Both the position numbers and the translations under genes were made by a program. From contig JANYGI010000229.1 of NCBI GenBank assembly GCA_025362495.1, positions 62,001-126,000 of the forward strand: a stretch of DNA of 64,000 nt, written 5' to 3'. This document shows, piece by piece, positions 36,536-45,851 of the stretch. The DNA comes from Byssovorax sp. GTDB taxonomy: Bacteria; Myxococcota_A; Polyangia; Polyangiales; Polyangiaceae. The notes below the pieces were generated by a model. It was not told where the DNA came from, searched no databases, and saw only the letters and a program-made list of their open reading frames with translations. Every line of letters begins with the position of its first letter. Position 1 is the stretch's first letter.

Positions 36536-39115
36536 ATGGCCAGCCTGAGCACCGAAAGCACACCTCGCGAGCGGCTCGAGCGGGTCGTGTCCCTCGTCAA
36601 GCGGTCACGAATGTTCTGGCGATCGACGGCGGTCATCGCGGCGGTCGGGCTCTTGCTCGCGCTCGGCGTCGCGATGCAGTCGAAGCGCGCCTGGCGGAGC
36701 GAGACGACGGTGCTCTACCGCAACGCGATCCAGACGAGCCGGAGCGACGGCGACACCGCGGCCGCCCGCTCGGCGCGGCTCGGGCCCAAGCTCAAGGATC
36801 TGGTCTACGCGCGGCCCCGCCTCGAGCAGGTGATCCGCGAGTTCGATCTCTTCCCGGAGAAGACCCGCAAATCGATGCTCGAGGCCGTCGAGGAGATGCA
36901 GACCGTCGTCTCGTTTCGCGCGCGCGGCTCGGACAGCTTCGTCATTTCGTTCACGTACGAAGATCCGGATCTCACGCAGAAGGTCACCGCGCGGCTGACC
37001 GATCTGATGATCCAGGAGTACAACCGGCAGAACATCGACACGGCGACGCTCACGCGAGATTTCTTGCAGCGCGAGCTCGACGCGACCACCACCAAGGTCG
37101 ACGACGCGAGCCGCGCCCTGGCGACGTTCCTCGCGCAGAACCCGCAGTTTCAGTGGGGAATGAACGACTCGCCGTACGCGCCGCTCCAGCCGGGCGCGCT
37201 CGGTGGGGCGGCGCCGCTGCTGCCCGCGCCGCGCGCGAGCGGGCCGCAGGACGGGCCGCTCGCCGCGCTGCAACGCGAGCTCGCGCAGGTGGAGTCCGCG
37301 CTGGCGCCGCCGCTGCCCGGCCCGGTCGTGCCCGCGTCGCCGCAGCTCGTCGAGGCCCAGAAGCAGCGCGACGCGGCGGCGGCGGCGGCGGCGGCCGCGC
37401 AGGCGACGCTCGCCGAGCGGCTCACCGCGGTGACGCCGGCCCACCCCGACGCGATCTCCGCGCAGGCCAAGCTCGACGCCGCCCGGCTGGCGCTCATCGC
37501 CGCCGAGACCAGCCTCTCGCGCGCGCGCGCCGGGGCGGCCCCCGACGTCGACCGCGTTCCGCTCGACCCGAAGCAGCGGACCGCGCTGGAGCTGCGGCGA
37601 AACAAGCTCCGGAGCGAGATCGCCGAGCGTCGCCGCCACGTCGCGCCGGCCGTCGCCGTCGCCGCGCCGAGCGTCGCCGACAGCGCGGGCAAGGCGCCGG
37701 AGCGGCCGCCGACGGTGGTCGATCTCGAGACCGAGTGGCACCGCCTGCGCCTCGAGCTCGAGCGCGCGCGCGATCAGCTCCGCCTCATGCAGACCAACGC
37801 GCACGCGGCCGACGTCTCCGCCGACGCCGTCGAGAAGCAGAGCCAGGAAGAGATGCAGATCCTCGAGCCGGCGTACCGGCCGACGCGCCCCGATCGCGGG
37901 CGTGGTCGCGTCTTCTTCGCCGGCGCGGCCGTCGCGCTCGTGCTGGCGCTCGCGTACGCCGCGGCGCGCGTGCTGCTCAACGACACGCTGCTCGACGAGG
38001 GCGACGTGCTCGCGCTTGGCGGCCCGCAGGTGCTGGTGACGCTCCCCGACGTCGTCGCGGCGCCGAAGACTCCGCGGGAGCGCGCGATGGTGCCTTCGAT
38101 CGGCCGCGACGACGACGCCGAGGATCCCGCGCCGTTCCCGCCGGCGCCCAGGCCCGCGGCCGGCCGCCCGGCGACGGCGCCCGAGCCCGCGCGCGCGCGC
38201 ACCTCGGAGCCGCCCGATGGGCCGATCGCGCCCATCGCCCCGATCGCGCCCGGTCCTCCGCGGCTCGACCCCGGCTACCGACGCGACGCCGCGATCACCG
38301 TCCGCTTCGGTTACCCGCTGCCCGCGCCCGCCGTCGAGTCGCCGAGCGCCGCCGCCATCGTGGTGCGCGACGCCGCGGGCCTGCTCGAGGCGATCTTCGA
38401 CGAGCCCGAGGTCGAGGTGATCGGCGCCGACGTCGATCCCGAGGGCGACGGGGCCTTCGCGCTGCTGCGCTCGGCGTCGCCCTCGACGCTGGCGGCGCTG
38501 CGCGTGCTCCGCCATCGCCTCGAGCAGCGGCGCGGCGAAGGATCGTTCGTCGTGTCGGTGGTGAGCCCCGGCCGCGGCGAGGGCAAGACGCTGCTCGCCG
38601 CCGAGCTGGCGATGACGCTGGCGGAGGCCGATCGCGCGCGCGTGGTGCTCGTCGAGGGGAACCTGGAGCGGCCGCGCGTCGCCGCGACGCTGGGCCTGCG
38701 CCTGCCCGAGAGCGCGGGCTTCTCGACCCAGGTGCGCCGGCACATGAGCGGTCGCAGCCGGCCCTGGGGCGTCGTCCGCCTCGGGCCTTCGCTCACCGTC
38801 CTCGCCGAGTGCGGCGCCTCCGCCGCGTACCCGGCGGCGCTGCACTCCACCCACTTCGAGGCCGCGCTCCACGCGCTCCGGCGCTCCTACGACTACGTGA
38901 TCATCGACGGCCCCGCCGTGCTCGGATCCGGCGACGCCAACGTGATCGAGAGCGTGAGCGACGGCGTGCTCCTCGTGGCCCGCGCCGCGGTGACCAAGGG
39001 CGGGGCGCTCGCGCGAGCGACGGCCCAGCTCGGCGACCGCCGCATCCTCGGCGTGGTGCTCAACGGCGTCCCGGAGATCGCGCCCGCGCCCGCGGCGTCA
39101 CCCGCCGTCGCCTGA
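36536..39115 (+). CDS. Wzz/Wzc-like polysaccharide co-polymerase with BY-kinase-type domain
   Basis: 859 residues from ATG 36536, with GAGGAG upstream. A Wzz domain with TM1 near 33-50 and a long periplasmic coiled-coil region (about 60-450, rich in Ala/Arg/Glu) ends at TM2 near 460-480. After a Pro-rich linker (with a PIAPIAPIAP tract) comes a P-loop domain, about 635-850: Walker A GRGEGKT (679-685, K684), an A' strand VVLVEGNLERP where the usual Asp is Glu, and Walker B YVIIDGPAV. The tail (APAPAASPAVA) has no Tyr cluster, so autophosphorylation of the BY-kinase type looks unlikely. Probably sets chain length with the polymerase at 32.6 kb. Confidence 0.87.
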   Translation: MASLSTESTPRERLERVVSLVKRSRMFWRSTAVIAAVGLLLALGVAMQSKRAWRSETTVLYRNAIQTSRSDGDTAAARSARLGPKLKDLVYARPRLEQVIREFDLFPEKTRKSMLEAVEEMQTVVSFRARGSDSFVISFTYEDPDLTQKVTARLTDLMIQEYNRQNIDTATLTRDFLQRELDATTTKVDDASRALATFLAQNPQFQWGMNDSPYAPLQPGALGGAAPLLPAPRASGPQDGPLAALQRELAQVESALAPPLPGPVVPASPQLVEAQKQRDAAAAAAAAAQATLAERLTAVTPAHPDAISAQAKLDAARLALIAAETSLSRARAGAAPDVDRVPLDPKQRTALELRRNKLRSEIAERRRHVAPAVAVAAPSVADSAGKAPERPPTVVDLETEWHRLRLELERARDQLRLMQTNAHAADVSADAVEKQSQEEMQILEPAYRPTRPDRGRGRVFFAGAAVALVLALAYAAARVLLNDTLLDEGDVLALGGPQVLVTLPDVVAAPKTPRERAMVPSIGRDDDAEDPAPFPPAPRPAAGRPATAPEPARARTSEPPDGPIAPIAPIAPGPPRLDPGYRRDAAITVRFGYPLPAPAVESPSAAAIVVRDAAGLLEAIFDEPEVEVIGADVDPEGDGAFALLRSASPSTLAALRVLRHRLEQRRGEGSFVVSVVSPGRGEGKTLLAAELAMTLAEADRARVVLVEGNLERPRVAATLGLRLPESAGFSTQVRRHMSGRSRPWGVVRLGPSLTVLAECGASAAYPAALHSTHFEAALHALRRSYDYVIIDGPAVLGSGDANVIESVSDGVLLVARAAVTKGGALARATAQLGDRRILGVVLNGVPEIAPAPAASPAVA

Positions 39116-39127
39116 CGTCGCCGTTCG

Positions 39128-40750
39128 TCAACGATGGATGACGATCCGCGTGCCGAGCTTCGATCGGCGCGCGATGATCCCGCCCCACGTGGGCGGCAGC
39201 GCCGGCTCGGTCCAGTCGAAGACCCGCGCGGCGTCCTCGGGCGAGAGGTTGACGCAGCCGCCGCTCTTCGGAGAGCCGAAGTCCTCGTGCCAGTACGCGG
39301 CGTGGATGGCGAACGGCGCGCGGAAGTACTGCGCGTGGGGCACGTCGGCGATCCAGAACGAGTCGGGATCAGGCTTGGCCTCCGAGGTCATCTGCGCGGC
39401 GCGGTGCTTCACGGCGATGCGGTAGCTGCCGAGCGGCGTGAACGCGGCGCGCACCAGATCGCTCGTGCTGAGGTCGGCCGAGGGCGTCGTGCCGCCGGCG
39501 CCCGGTGACATCAGCGTGCTGTACACGCCGGTGGTCCCCTCGAAGAGCGTGAGCGTGCCCTTGGCGAGCGCGACGTCGATCCACTTCTCGCCCGGCGCCA
39601 CGGCGGGCGGCGTCGCGGCGGGGCTCTCGACGATCGAGACGTCGACGTCGCGCGCGAAGAGGCCCTCGTCGCGCGTCTCGCGGTAGAGCACGCCGCCGTC
39701 GTCCGCGGTCGAGCCGGTGAGGCCGACGAAGGTGCGCGGGGCCCACAGAGCGCCGCTCGCCGTCATCGCGCCGCCCTCGCCGCGACGGTACTTCGCGCGC
39801 GGCTCGCGGCGAAACCAGCCGATCGGGAGCGGGTGCGCGGCGTCGATCGGCGTCCCGTGGAACGTCGACGGGTGGAAGACGCGCATGCGATCGGCAGGCA
39901 CGGCGGTGAGGTCCGGGCTGAGCAGGAAGGTGCGGCCGCCGAACGAGAAGACCTGCTGGAACGAGAGCATCGATCCGTAAGGGATCTGCTTGCGAACGAG
40001 GCCTTTCTGCTGCCCCACCGGGACGGGCGCAGCGGCCCCGTCGGCGAGGAAATCGGGGACGGGCGAGCCCGGCGCGGGGGGATCGAGGCCGGCGAGATCC
40101 TCGTGGCCCGCCGTCGATCGACGCACCTCGAAGAGCTCGCTCACCGGGCGCAGCCGCCGCTCGGCGCGCTTTGTTTCGTTCGGCGTCGGCAGCTTGCCGT
40201 ACATCGGCGCGCGGGTGGAGAACGCGTAGCCGAAGGGCACCGCGAAGGGACGGGGACCGGCGTAGGCGAGGGCCCGGTAGAGCGGCAGCGTGAGGTCGAG
40301 CGTGGTGGTCTCGTCGCCGCAGACGAACCCCTCGGGCTCGATCGCGTACCAGCGCCCGCTCGTGCAGTCGCCCTTCGGCGTCGGCGGTTTGCGTCCTTTT
40401 TTCGAGGGCGGATCGATGGGCGGCGCGGCTAGCAGGCGGGCCGATGTGCCCGGGCGCAGGTAGCCGAGGCGCTCCTTGCGGACGCTCGCGGCGTAGATCC
40501 AGGTCGTCCGTCCGAGCGATCCGATCCGCGATCCGTCCTCGTCCGGGGCGCTCGCTTCGGCCGCGCCTGCGTCGACGACGAGAGGCGCGCCCGCGTCCGT
40601 CGGCGGCGCCGCGGCGATCGTTGCTGCTGCAACAATCGCCGAGCTCGCAGGGGGCGGCGCACCGTCTGCGTCCGTCGTCGCGCGCTCACGGGAGCAGCCG
40701 ACGGCGAGCAGCGCGAGCGCCGCAGGGAGCAGAGCGGTTCGGAGCGGCAC
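39128..40750 (-). CDS. Secreted L,D-transpeptidase (YkuD domain)
   Basis: 540 residues from GTG 40750, which begins a lipoprotein signal (LLAVGC, Cys19). A disordered Ala/Pro linker leads to SH3-like beta segments (about 65-260) and then the YkuD domain near the C terminus: catalytic motif HAAYWHEDFGSPKSGGCVN, with His, Gly-Cys and Asn in family positions. It cross-links or trims peptidoglycan, or attaches proteins to it, in the periplasm. The gene is convergent with the Wzc-like gene (12-bp gap) and divergent from the flavoprotein gene (30 bp between starts). TAGCGT lies 11 nt upstream of the GTG. Confidence 0.88.
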   Translation of the reverse strand: MPLRTALLPAALALLAVGCSRERATTDADGAPPPASSAIVAAATIAAAPPTDAGAPLVVDAGAAEASAPDEDGSRIGSLGRTTWIYAASVRKERLGYLRPGTSARLLAAPPIDPPSKKGRKPPTPKGDCTSGRWYAIEPEGFVCGDETTTLDLTLPLYRALAYAGPRPFAVPFGYAFSTRAPMYGKLPTPNETKRAERRLRPVSELFEVRRSTAGHEDLAGLDPPAPGSPVPDFLADGAAAPVPVGQQKGLVRKQIPYGSMLSFQQVFSFGGRTFLLSPDLTAVPADRMRVFHPSTFHGTPIDAAHPLPIGWFRREPRAKYRRGEGGAMTASGALWAPRTFVGLTGSTADDGGVLYRETRDEGLFARDVDVSIVESPAATPPAVAPGEKWIDVALAKGTLTLFEGTTGVYSTLMSPGAGGTTPSADLSTSDLVRAAFTPLGSYRIAVKHRAAQMTSEAKPDPDSFWIADVPHAQYFRAPFAIHAAYWHEDFGSPKSGGCVNLSPEDAARVFDWTEPALPPTWGGIIARRSKLGTRIVIHR

Positions 40751-40767
40751 GGCCAGGCGCGACGCTA

Positions 40768-40773
40768 TACCAT
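40768..40773 (+). promoter_or_regulatory. TANNNT -10 element for a leaderless start
   Basis: TACCAT ends 7 nt before ATG 40781 and no Shine-Dalgarno is present. The same hexamer at the same distance is seen before ATG 50039. Confidence 0.5.
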
Positions 40774-40780
40774 CGTTCCC

Positions 40781-42403
40781 ATGACGCAGCCGAGGTCCAC
40801 CGATGAGTCGCCCCGACGGAGTTTCTGGGGCTGGGGCCACGAGGACGGAGGCCTCGACGCGACCGAGCGCGACGCGCTGAGGATGATGATGGAGGCCCGC
40901 CTCGGCGTGGCCGGTCTGTCCGAGCTCGCCGCGCCCCGGCTGGAAGATCTTCGAATGCCAGCGCCGCGGATCACGGTGCCGTCGGCGCTCGCGGCGATCC
41001 TCTCGCAGGACCGCTACGAGCGCGCGGCGCACACCTACGGCAAGGCCTTCCGCGACATCGTGCGCGGCCTCGAGGGGGACTTCACGGCCGCTCCCGACGC
41101 CGTCGCGCTGCCGTCGAACGAAGACGATCTCCGGCGCGTGCTGGATTTCTGCGCGGAGAATTCCTTCGCGGCGATCCCCTACGGCGGGGGCTCCTCGGTC
41201 GTCGGCGGCGTCGAGGCGCGACGGGACGGGCGCTTCGACGGCGCGGTCTCGATCGATCTGCGCGGCTTCGACCAGGTGCTCGAGATCGATCGCACCTCGC
41301 GGGCCGCGCGGATCCAGGGCGGCGTCCTCGGCCCCGCGATCGAAGAGGCGCTCCGGCCGCACAACCTCTCGCTCCGCCACTACCCGCAGTCGTTCGAGTT
41401 CTCGTCGCTTGGCGGGTGGATCGCGACGCGCGCCGGAGGCCACTACGCGACGCTGCACACCCACATCGACGACTTCGTCGAGTCGGTGCGCGTCGTCACG
41501 CCGAGCGGCGTGCTGGCGACGAAGCGCTTCCCGGGATCGGGCGCCGGCCCCGCGCCGGAGCGGCTCTTCCTCGGCTCCGAGGGCGCGCTCGGCGTGATCA
41601 CCGAGGCCTGGATGCGGGTGCAGGAGCGGCCGCGCTTCCGCGCCTCGGCGACGGCGCGCTTCGTCGATTTTCGCCGCGGCGCCGAGGCCGCGCGCCAGAT
41701 CGTGCAGGCCGGTCTGCACCCGCAGAACTGCCGCCTCCTCGACGGCGGCGAGGCCCTCAACACCGGCGCGGGCGACGGCTCGCGCAGCCTGCTGCTCCTC
41801 GGCTTCGAGTCCGCCGATCACGGCCTCGATCCCTGGATGGAGCGCGCCCTCGCGATCGCCCGCGGCCTCGGTGGCGAGGTGAAAGAGGGCGCGGGCGTCA
41901 CGCGCGAGACCGGCGAAGGCGCCCGCGAAGGCGAGGCCGGCACCTGGCGATCAATGTTCCTCAAGGGCCCCTACCTGCGCGACGCGCTGACGCGCCTCGG
42001 GATGATCGTCGAGACGTTCGAGAGCGCCGTGACCTGGGATCGCTTCGACGCGTTCCATGCGGGCGTGCTCGAGGCGACGACGCGCGCAGCGACGGAGGTC
42101 TGCGGCAGCGCCGTCGTCACGTCGCGCCTCACCCATGTGTACCCGGACGGCGCCGCGCCGTACTTCACCGTCATCGCTCCGGGCAAGGCCAGCGGCCGCG
42201 TCGCGCAGTGGGACGAGATCAAGATCGCGGCGTCGGAGGCCATCCTCGCGCACGGCGGGACGATCACGCACCACCACGCCGTCGGGCGCGATCACCGGCC
42301 GTTCTACGATCGCGAGCGCCCGGACCTCTTCGCGCGCGCGCTCGGCGCCGCGAAATCCGCGCTGGATCCGCAGGGGATCATGAATCCCGGGGTGCTGGTG
42401 TAG
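40781..42403 (+). CDS. FAD-linked oxidase, alkyl-DHAP synthase-like
   Basis: 540 residues. An N-terminal region with FWGWGHEDGG and HTYGKAFRDIVRG is typical of alkyldihydroxyacetonephosphate synthase (AGPS). The FAD-binding PCMH domain (about 100-280) has the PYGGGSSVVGGVE loop, SLGGWIATRAGGHYAT and GSEGALGVITEAWMRV. The C-terminal catalytic segment has THHHAVGRDHRPFYDRE, matching the HHH motif of AGPS. AGPS exchanges the acyl chain of acyl-DHAP for a fatty alcohol, the first step to ether lipids; myxobacteria use ether lipids as developmental signals. Relatives in actinobacteria have other substrates, so no symbol is given. Likely cytoplasmic or membrane-associated. Confidence 0.82.
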   Translation: MTQPRSTDESPRRSFWGWGHEDGGLDATERDALRMMMEARLGVAGLSELAAPRLEDLRMPAPRITVPSALAAILSQDRYERAAHTYGKAFRDIVRGLEGDFTAAPDAVALPSNEDDLRRVLDFCAENSFAAIPYGGGSSVVGGVEARRDGRFDGAVSIDLRGFDQVLEIDRTSRAARIQGGVLGPAIEEALRPHNLSLRHYPQSFEFSSLGGWIATRAGGHYATLHTHIDDFVESVRVVTPSGVLATKRFPGSGAGPAPERLFLGSEGALGVITEAWMRVQERPRFRASATARFVDFRRGAEAARQIVQAGLHPQNCRLLDGGEALNTGAGDGSRSLLLLGFESADHGLDPWMERALAIARGLGGEVKEGAGVTRETGEGAREGEAGTWRSMFLKGPYLRDALTRLGMIVETFESAVTWDRFDAFHAGVLEATTRAATEVCGSAVVTSRLTHVYPDGAAPYFTVIAPGKASGRVAQWDEIKIAASEAILAHGGTITHHHAVGRDHRPFYDRERPDLFARALGAAKSALDPQGIMNPGVLV

Positions 42404-42468
42404 CGAGGAGGTTCATGCGGGATCGCGCGTCGGCGACAGCGTCGCGCGGCGATCCGGGGGAGCGAGGA

Positions 42469-43107
42469 TCAGGCTTCGACGAGGCCGGCGCGCACGGCGA
42501 GCCGGGTCAGATCGGCGACACTGTGGGTCGCCACCTTCGCGCAGAGGCGGGCCCGGTGGGTCTCCACCGTCTTCACGCTGATGGCGAGCTGCGCGGCGAC
42601 CTCCTTCGCCGAGCTGCCCAGCGCGAGCAGGCGCAGCACCTGCCTTTCCCGCTCGCTCAGCGCGGCGACGACGTCTCCGCTCCCTGGAGATTCTCTCCGG
42701 TGGAGCGCGCGCACCATCGCCGCGCTCACGTCCTGCGAGACCGCCGTGCGCCCGCGCGCCACGGTGCGGATCGCGTCGACGAGATCGCGCAGGTGCGATC
42801 GCTTCGAGAGGTAACCGTCGGCGCCGGCGCGCATCGCCTCGCCGACGCTGAACTCGTCGCGGTGGGTGCTGAGCACGAGCACGCGCGTGTCGGCGAACGT
42901 CTTGAGCTCGCGGATGAGCTCGGTCCCGGTGCGGTCGGCGAGCGAGAGCTCGATCACCGCGACGTCGAACCGGTGGCGCTGCTGGAGCGTGATCGCTTCC
43001 TTGGCGCTCTCGGCCTGGATGACGAGATCGATGCCTTCCTCCACCGTGAGCGCGTTGGCGAGAGTTTCACGGACGACATTCTGATCATCGACGAGCAAGA
43101 GCTTCAT
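42469..43107 (-). CDS. NarL/FixJ-type response regulator with Glu at the phospho-site
   Basis: 212 residues from ATG 43107 (GGAGG upstream). Residues 1-120 form a receiver domain: acidic pair VDD (6-8), the conserved Lys in YLSKRSH, and a switch Thr/Ser in LVLSTHRDE. The phospho-acceptor position is E53 in VAVIELSLADRTG (GAG codon at 42949-42951), not Asp. Residues about 147-212 are a LuxR-type helix-turn-helix (LSERERQVLRLLALGSSAKEVAAQLAISVKTVE). Glu may mimic phosphorylation and make the protein constitutively active or independent of a kinase. No sensor kinase gene is adjacent. Confidence 0.88.
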   Translation of the reverse strand: MKLLLVDDQNVVRETLANALTVEEGIDLVIQAESAKEAITLQQRHRFDVAVIELSLADRTGTELIRELKTFADTRVLVLSTHRDEFSVGEAMRAGADGYLSKRSHLRDLVDAIRTVARGRTAVSQDVSAAMVRALHRRESPGSGDVVAALSERERQVLRLLALGSSAKEVAAQLAISVKTVETHRARLCAKVATHSVADLTRLAVRAGLVEA

Positions 43108-43370
43108 TTCGGATGGCCTCCGACAAATGTGTATAAAAGGCCTGTTCCGACGTGAAACCCGCAATGAATGTCGGAGCGTTCCTGATCGTTCATCGCTCCG
43201 GGCCGGGGCGGTTCCCTTCGTCAACGAGCGGACACGAGCGAGCTCGACGGGAAACGCTGTGGCGCAGCGGTCCCACGGTGACGCGCCGTCCCCTCGACTC
43301 CCCACGCGGCCCCTCGTGGCCCTAGGGAGGTTCGGAGGGCGACGCGAGAACGAAAATGGTTGTCGAAGGT

Positions 43371-44108
43371 TCAGAGCGGACCTTCGGTGAGGCCGTGGAC
43401 GAACTGGCGGACGTACGGGTCGGTCGAGGACTGGGCCTCGGCCGTCGTCCCGTCGAAGATCAGGCGACCTTTGTGCAGCATGCCCACGCGATCGGTGACG
43501 GTGAGGAGCCGATCGAGATCGCTCGACACCATGATCACCGTGGCGCCGGCGGCGCGCTGCTCGGCGCGGAGCATCTCGAAGATGCGCTGCGACGTCACGG
43601 GATCGAGGCCCGCGGCGGGCTCGTCGTAGAGGACGATCTCGGCCTGCGACACCGTCGCGCGCGCCACGCCGACGCGCTTCTTCTGGCCGCCCGACAGCCC
43701 CGCGGGGAGGCGATCGGCGAAGCCCGGCAGGCTCACCACCTTGAGCCGCTCGACGATGCGCGCCTGCACCTCTTCCTCGGGCAAATTGAAGAGGCGCCGC
43801 AGCGGGAAGGCGATGTTCTCGCCCACGGTCAGGTAGTCGAAGAGCGCGTTGTTCTGGAAGAGCATCCCGAACTTGAGGCGGAACGTCTGCAGCTCGAGAT
43901 CGCTGAGCTGGTGCACGTCTTTGTCGTCGATGATCACCCGGCCCGCGTCGGGGCGGAGCAGGCCGGTGAGCATCTTCAAGAGCACGCTCTTGCCCGCGGC
44001 GCCCGGCCCGATCAGGCCGTAGAGGCAGCCCTTCGGCACGTCGAGGTGAACGCCGCGGAGCACCGGCAGGCCGCCGAAGCTCTTCTTCAAGCCCTCGATG
44101 TGGATCAC
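43371..44108 (-). CDS. ABC transporter ATPase, MlaF-like
   Basis: 245 residues. Complete ATPase: Walker A GPGAAGKS, Q-loop FGMLFQNNALFDYLTV, signature LSGGQKKRVGVAR, Walker B IVLYDEPAAGLDP and an H-loop replaced by Ser in IMVSSDLDR. The long form of the D-loop and FQNNALFDYLTVGEN are typical of MlaF/Ttg2A, the ATPase of MCE-family phospholipid importers, but the permease (MlaE), MCE protein (MlaD) and others are not in the window. It starts 10 bp after the stop of the pseudokinase gene and is probably its operon partner. Confidence 0.85.
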   Translation of the reverse strand: MIHIEGLKKSFGGLPVLRGVHLDVPKGCLYGLIGPGAAGKSVLLKMLTGLLRPDAGRVIIDDKDVHQLSDLELQTFRLKFGMLFQNNALFDYLTVGENIAFPLRRLFNLPEEEVQARIVERLKVVSLPGFADRLPAGLSGGQKKRVGVARATVSQAEIVLYDEPAAGLDPVTSQRIFEMLRAEQRAAGATVIMVSSDLDRLLTVTDRVGMLHKGRLIFDGTTAEAQSSTDPYVRQFVHGLTEGPL

Positions 44109-44118
44109 GGACGAGACG

Positions 44119-45711
44119 CTAGAAGGTCGTCGTGGTGACGTCGAGGCGAGGGTGCGACGGGAAGCTCAGCGCGCGGATCTGGCTGGCGATGCAGGACGAG
44201 AGCTTGCCGTCCTTGGGATCGGTCCGCACGGTGACGCCGACCGCGTGGCCGTTCTGCACCGCGGCGCAGATGGTGACGCTCATCGAGCTCGGGACGCCGC
44301 AGTTGTTCAGGTAGCGGCCGTTGTTGAGGACGCTCCCGAAGGCGTTGGCCGACAGGTCGGGCGGGGCGGCCTTGTCGTAGTCCTCGACGTACTTGGCGCG
44401 CGCGCCTTCGCAGCTCGTGCCGCTGGCGATCTGCGGGTAGTTGCCGCCGGCCGGCCGAGCGCCGGTGCCGCCGCCGCCGGGGATGATCTCCCCGACCGTC
44501 TTGCCCGAGCGCAGCCCGCCGTCGACGTCGATCGACGTGACCTCCTGGCCCTGGACCTCGCGCGTCTTTTCGTCGTTGGCGCGCTCGCGCATCCACCAGC
44601 CGGCGCCGCCCGCGGCGACGACCCCGATCACCGCGGCGCCGACGAGGGCTTTGTACTGCGTGCCCCGCTTCTCCGCGACGACGACGGCGTCGAAGGCCTT
44701 CTTCTCTTTGACGATGTCGCGGTTGAGCTTCGACTGCTCGGCGAACGGCGCGAACTCGTCCCAGTCCTTGATGAAGCGCTCCTCGCCGGAGAACGCGTCG
44801 CGGAGGACGTTCTCGTCGGTGAAGAGGCTCGATCCGATCTGCTGGAGGAGCTCGACGGCGGAGAACGGGCCGTGGTCCATCCCGTCCTTGATCACCACGT
44901 AACGCGGGCGCGGATCCGACTCGAGCGCGACCTTGAGCTCGGTCAGGCGCTGGGTGGGATCGTCGGCGCGGCGCGGCGCCTCGTGACGGATGGCGACGGC
45001 GTACGGCCCCTCGCCCGACACCGAGTGGATCTTCGGCAACGCCGCCGCGCGAGGGATCGTGGGCACGGGGCCCATCTCGCTCGGCGGGATCATCGAGAGG
45101 CGGATGTCGACCTCGAAGTCGCCGTCGGCGTCGAGGTGCGATTCGTCCGCGGGCGGCGGCGCGATCGAGGCCTGCGGCGAGATGTGGTGGAGCGCCTGCG
45201 CCAGCGCGCCGAGGTCGGCGGGGCGGTGCTTGGGATCGGCGACGAGCGCCTTGCCGAGGATGACCTCGAGCTCGTGCGGCACCTCGGGCGCGATGTCCGA
45301 AGGGCGCCGCATCCCCGGCCCGACGCTGCCCGCGGTGAGCAGCTCGTAGAGCATCGCCCCGATGGCGAACACGCTCGCGCGCGCGTCGCCCTCGGCGCCC
45401 TTGCGCTCCTCGGGGGCGAGGCAGGATCGATCGCGCGGCAGCGTCGGCGCGACGTGCGCGCGCTCCTCGGCGATCTCGGCGGACCCGTTCTTCGCGAGGT
45501 AGCGAAGGCTGGAAGGGTGGACGAAGAGCGTCTTGCCCTGGGCGTGCAGGCCCGCGAGCTGGGTGCACAGCGGGACGACGATCCCGAGCGCTTCCTTGAC
45601 GCTGAACGGTTCTCCCGCGGCGCGGCGAGCCTCCATTTCGGCCCGGAGGGAGCCCTGCGTGATGGTTGATCCGACGGGGAGGGGCGTGGCGATCGATTGA
45701 GCCTGAGACAT
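44119..45711 (-). CDS. Membrane-bound degenerate kinase with GYF-like domain
   Basis: 530 residues. Residues 30-165 look like the C-lobe of a Hanks-type kinase (PEERKGAEGDARASVFAIGAMLYEL, CLAPEE), but there is no glycine loop, ATP lysine, HRD or DFG, so it should not be catalytic. A GYF_2-like segment (RYVVIKDGMDHGPFSAVELLQQI) spans about 265-300. A membrane helix is at about 358-376 (ALVGAAVIGVVAAGGAGWW). The C-terminal domain (about 420-530) has Cys pairs and a TonB-C-like ending. It may bind a peptide or signal and pass it across the membrane. It is first in an operon with the MlaF-like ATPase. Confidence 0.7.
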   Translation of the reverse strand: MSQAQSIATPLPVGSTITQGSLRAEMEARRAAGEPFSVKEALGIVVPLCTQLAGLHAQGKTLFVHPSSLRYLAKNGSAEIAEERAHVAPTLPRDRSCLAPEERKGAEGDARASVFAIGAMLYELLTAGSVGPGMRRPSDIAPEVPHELEVILGKALVADPKHRPADLGALAQALHHISPQASIAPPPADESHLDADGDFEVDIRLSMIPPSEMGPVPTIPRAAALPKIHSVSGEGPYAVAIRHEAPRRADDPTQRLTELKVALESDPRPRYVVIKDGMDHGPFSAVELLQQIGSSLFTDENVLRDAFSGEERFIKDWDEFAPFAEQSKLNRDIVKEKKAFDAVVVAEKRGTQYKALVGAAVIGVVAAGGAGWWMRERANDEKTREVQGQEVTSIDVDGGLRSGKTVGEIIPGGGGTGARPAGGNYPQIASGTSCEGARAKYVEDYDKAAPPDLSANAFGSVLNNGRYLNNCGVPSSMSVTICAAVQNGHAVGVTVRTDPKDGKLSSCIASQIRALSFPSHPRLDVTTTTF

Positions 45712-45851
45712 CCGGCTCAGAACGTTAGCGCTGAACCGGCCCGCTTCTCAACACGGCGTGCGTGGTTCCGTGCGAGGGCCGAGGGTGGGGCCCAGAGCCC
45801 CGGAAGGAAGGGTGGTGGTGCGCCCATTTTCCGCCGAGCGCGGACGGCCGA

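Noticed and set aside
37381..37420. GCG-rich repeat in the Wzc-like gene as a possible phase-variable tract
   Set aside because: It encodes an Ala run in the coiled coil and is trinucleotide-based, so it cannot shift frame; copies are few and imperfect.
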